DNA of 56,393 nt, taken from positions 48,111 through 104,503 of the forward strand of contig DCAA01000026.1 in NCBI GenBank assembly GCA_002311345.1. The letters run 5' to 3'. The notes beneath the pieces were generated by a model, which saw nothing but the letters and a program-made list of their open reading frames with translations, searched no databases and was not told where the DNA came from. Made by a program: the position numbers and the translations under genes. Positions 52,864 to 56,393 of this stretch are shown here, one piece after another (the first letter of the stretch is position 1; every line of letters begins with the position of its first letter). The stretch is from Planctomycetes bacterium UBA1146 (GTDB taxonomy: Bacteria; Planctomycetota; UBA8108; UBA1146).

Positions 52864-54051
52864 TCATCTGTCATAGAGCGGCAAATATCCCAGTGGTAGT
52901 TCCAAGATCAAGAGGGCCATTGCAGTTCCGTACTCATCTCCGAAACGACTCTCCCAGGAGCCGACATCCTTCTGCAACTCCAGAATCGTGGGCCACACCG
53001 ATTCGCTCCAGCGTTTCCAGACGGGACCACGCGATTGCTGAAGCACCTGACCGGCGTAGAAGTTGCCGTAGAAGGGAAAGTTCCTGGCAGCCTTGAAAGC
53101 TCCCTTGCGACCTCGCTCGGCGCTTTCGATGGATCTACGCAGATACTCCATTCCCCTGGCTCTCTCCTCGAGCGCAAATTCTCCCGCTGCATTCAGGGTC
53201 GAGAGGGAGGCGGCCGTGATTTCGAAAGAGGTTCGACCGGTAGATCTCGTCAGGGAGTAGCGGAACGATCCGTCCTTGGTACAGCATTTCTGCAAGTAGC
53301 GTACAGCCCTGGAAATCGGTTCTGCAGGAACCGCGAATCCGGAATCTTTTGCGGCCCTCAATGACTGCAGACAGCAAACCGTGAGGGAAGCCTCATCGAG
53401 AGGATCGGTCGGCTCGTAGCCCCATCCACCCTCTACCGTCTGGCAAGAGAGGATGAGATCGACCCCTGAACGAATCACCTTCCGCAACTGCTCTTCTCGT
53501 TGAGGAGTCGGCAACTGTCCAACGACCTGACAGAGAAACAGGATGGCATAGGTATGCCCGTGCATCCTGGAACGAGTTTCGCCACGATCCTTGAGATACC
53601 CGCGCTCGTCTGCCCTGACCGGAGCGACCAGATAATCGACGGCTCTCTCCAGAGCAGCACCTTCCCTTCCTACTCCGTATTTGATTCCTCCTCCGAGCAA
53701 TGCCATGCCCGAAAGAGCAGTGACTGCAACAGGAAAGGAACTGGAGAAGGCTCCTACACCATTTTGCTGATCTATCAGGAAATCAACCCCACGTCGAATG
53801 GCGAGTTCGCTGCGAGAATCGTGGGGTGCCCCGAGTGCACTCTTTCGAACGCTCTTTTCTGAACTTTTCTCGTCATCGGGAAGGAGTTCGATCGATGAAA
53901 CAGAAGCCAGACCCAGACAGGGAAGGAAATAGAGAATTAAACACGCTGAAACCACCCGCCGGGAAGATGCCAGACGAGATGACATTCGGAGATTACTCGG
54001 AGGATCCAGTGGTGTCGCTTCCATCGGATCAGGGTACGAATCGTCGTTCAA
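52864..54051 (-). CDS. Secreted prenyltransferase/squalene-cyclase-like (alpha/alpha toroid) protein
   Basis: 395 aa from a TTG that overlaps the preceding stop (TTGA); internal ATGs at residues 10 and 23 are alternatives. A hydrophobic stretch (RVVSACLILYFLPCLGLASV) near residue 33 is the signal. Toroid repeats include AIRRGVDFLIDQQNGVGAFS, ALERAVDYLVAP, GVDLILSCQTVEGGWGY, AVRYLQKCCTKDGSFRYSL. The Asp-rich or DXDD catalytic motif of true cyclases is not seen, so an enzymatic role is doubtful. Such proteins are common in planctomycetes near MoxR/BatA-type genes. Confidence 0.82.
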   Translation of the reverse strand: MNDDSYPDPMEATPLDPPSNLRMSSRLASSRRVVSACLILYFLPCLGLASVSSIELLPDDEKSSEKSVRKSALGAPHDSRSELAIRRGVDFLIDQQNGVGAFSSSFPVAVTALSGMALLGGGIKYGVGREGAALERAVDYLVAPVRADERGYLKDRGETRSRMHGHTYAILFLCQVVGQLPTPQREEQLRKVIRSGVDLILSCQTVEGGWGYEPTDPLDEASLTVCCLQSLRAAKDSGFAVPAEPISRAVRYLQKCCTKDGSFRYSLTRSTGRTSFEITAASLSTLNAAGEFALEERARGMEYLRRSIESAERGRKGAFKAARNFPFYGNFYAGQVLQQSRGPVWKRWSESVWPTILELQKDVGSWESRFGDEYGTAMALLILELPLGYLPLYDR

Positions 54052-54404
54052 CGCGGAGAATGCTCCGGAAGTTTGCGGAAATAATCCTCGAGCAGGATGC
54101 GGTATTTCTCGGGCAACTTGCGCCGGCCATTGTCATACATCCGCTGAATCACGGTCTTCGGCAAACGACCCCAGCGCCCTCTACCCTGCTGGTCACGAAG
54201 GTCTCCGGTACTCTCGGGGGGTAAATCTCCCTCCGTGGTCCGGTCATTGCGTACCTGCTCCGAGCCGGTCGGATCCTGAGGAGACTTTTTGTCCTCGCTG
54301 GAGTTAGAGGCACCGTCCTTCTTCTGCCCTTTGTCCTGCTGAGAGCGACTCTGGCGCTGACTGTTGGCTTGCTGTTGATCACGATTTCCGGAACCCTGCC
54401 TCAC
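54048..54404 (-). pseudogene. C-terminal half of an interrupted secreted protein, or separate small ORF
   Basis: 118 aa from a GTG at 54404 (GGGG 12 nt upstream, weak). The first 60 residues are Gln/Ser/Lys-rich and look disordered; the last 45 (GRWGRLPKTVIQRMYDNGRR, KLPEKYRILLEDYFRKLPE) are well folded in style and typical of the C-terminus of planctomycete envelope proteins. The same frame is open upstream for 13 codons (P-N-G-G-G-S-P-S-G-N-P-Q-Q) to a single TGA at 54444-54446, which is the stop of the previous ORF. The two ORFs together would make one 265-residue protein with signal peptide, acidic helix, linker and conserved tail. Interruption by a nonsense mutation is my favoured reading; two genes or a sequencing error are alternatives. 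Confidence 0.55.
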
Positions 54405-54443
54405 TTGCTGAGGATTCCCCGACGGGGAACCACCGCCATTGGG

Positions 54444-54845
54444 TCACGTTCCGGTAAGTCTCTGCACTTCCGTGATCAATTCATCGATACGACTTAGGGT
54501 GTTTTGCTGGATCGACTGGTTCTGTTCTCCGGTGTCATCGTCATCGAGAAGCCTCTCGATCTCCTTCATGTTGCGAGAGATCTCATCGATGAGACCCTCG
54601 ACCTTCCCCAGAGGATTGGCGCTATCGAGGATGTCGAGCGGATCCAGATCGATGGGATTTTCGTCGATCAGACGATCGAGATCATCCTGACTCTGCCGGG
54701 AACCCGTCTCAGGCTGCTCCTGGTTGTCGGTTCCGATCGCCGGTGAATCGGGTCGAACACCCTCGAGATCAGTTTCCTGAGCCCCGATGGGCATACTGAG
54801 CAGGAGCAATGAAAGAAAAGAAAACTGGAAGACGGCAATTCGCAT
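54444..54845 (-). CDS. N-terminal half of interrupted secreted protein (signal peptide + acidic helix)
   Basis: 133 aa from the ATG at 54845 after GGAAGGA. Signal peptide RIAVFQFSFLSLLLLSMPIG is followed by an acidic, low-complexity stretch with a LIDENPIDLDPLDILD segment and a helix KVEGLIDEISRNMKEIERLL. It ends at a TGA after the helix ELITEVQRLTGT, and the identical frame continues as the next ORF. No function is recognised. It follows the coiled-coil protein gene in an operon-like arrangement, with a possible internal promoter in between. Confidence 0.6.
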   Translation of the reverse strand: MRIAVFQFSFLSLLLLSMPIGAQETDLEGVRPDSPAIGTDNQEQPETGSRQSQDDLDRLIDENPIDLDPLDILDSANPLGKVEGLIDEISRNMKEIERLLDDDDTGEQNQSIQQNTLSRIDELITEVQRLTGT

Positions 54846-54960
54846 CAGAACTATCCTTCCCCCTCGCGGGATCATCCGCGAGAAGACATCAAAAAGGTAA
54901 GCACTCGCTGGGGTAAACAACCCGAGGATCGAAAGAAACGCAACGGATGCTCACCCATTC

Positions 54961-54966
54961 ATTATA
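54961..54966 (-). promoter_or_regulatory. Possible -10 box (TATAAT) before the interrupted gene
   Basis: A perfect TATAAT on the minus strand, 116 nt before the ATG at 54845. Its best -35 candidate, 17 nt upstream, is GATACA, a poor match, so a promoter here is tentative. Confidence 0.3.
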
Positions 54967-55001
54967 CCCGGAATCGCTGGAGGATGTATCGAGCTTCACC
55001 G

Positions 55002-56393
<1,392 letters not shown>

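Overview
This 56.4 kb window reads as one contiguous piece of a free-living, Gram-negative, aerobic chromosome, most likely a planctomycete (Planctomycetota). The case for that: a secreted metallopeptidase ending in the dockerin-like double EF-hand tail (GDCNIDG...NIAD...LF) common in that phylum; a secreted alpha/alpha-toroid protein, a HEAT/TPR protein and a long secreted-type coiled-coil protein of kinds frequent there; a PrkA/DUF444/SpoVR set; Tat-exported Gfo/Idh/MocA and SGNH proteins; and an LptE-like outer-membrane lipoprotein. This is inference from protein style; no rRNA is present. I saw no tRNA, rRNA, IS element, prophage or CRISPR array. Many starts are GTG or TTG, chosen here because a good Shine-Dalgarno sits in front of them.

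Layout. 1-5.05 kb (minus): a CoA-ester oxidation operon, 3-hydroxyacyl-CoA dehydrogenase > acyl-CoA dehydrogenase > MeaB-type GTPase > second acyl-CoA dehydrogenase > thiolase (cut by the window edge). 5.3-9.1 kb (minus): a 1267-residue secreted thermolysin-like (M4) peptidase with MopE-like repeats. 9.5-12.1 kb (plus): a three-gene ABC-2 exporter. 12.1-12.8 kb (minus): an SGNH hydrolase. 12.9-17.2 kb (plus): glutamine-synthetase-like ligase, C26 gamma-glutamyl hydrolase, short-chain dehydrogenase, aldehyde dehydrogenase, together a probable gamma-glutamylation route for an amine or amino alcohol. 17.3-19.8 kb (minus): Tat-exported oxidoreductase and ApbE. 19.9-23.1 kb (plus): FGE-fold protein, heptaheme cytochrome c and a four-helix His-bearing membrane protein. 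23.1-26.3 kb (minus): fused isobutyryl-CoA mutase IcmF. 26.5-31.1 kb (minus): prkA > yeaH > spoVR. 31.4-33.3 kb: dnaK. 33.6-38.0 kb (minus): nrnA, a lipoprotein, a soluble histidine kinase and an NtrC-type regulator. 38.2 kb (plus): an XRE regulator. 38.7-41.7 kb (minus): sucC-sucD-mdh. 41.9-43.9 kb: HEAT/TPR protein. 44.0-45.1 kb (plus): YhaM-like nuclease. 45.1-56.4 kb (minus): one long colinear run from a poly-Q coiled-coil protein through a split or interrupted gene, the toroid protein, a CorC/HlyC protein, recO, a BamD-like protein, an LptE-like protein, folP, cdaA, a YbbR protein (cdaR-like) and glmM.

How the parts fit. The acyl-CoA operon, IcmF and the sucCD-mdh unit together outline catabolism of short or branched acyl-CoA esters into the TCA cycle. 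The folP-cdaA-cdaR-glmM block couples c-di-AMP synthesis to cell-wall precursor synthesis. The least explained blocks are the gamma-glutamylation cluster, which has an SDR where the classical Puu route has a flavin oxidase; the ApbE/FGE/heptaheme cytochrome module; and the gene pair around 54.4 kb, which is one open frame interrupted by a single TGA. Several perfect inverted repeats in promoter regions (prkA, yhaM, the XRE regulator, the ABC operon) look regulatory.
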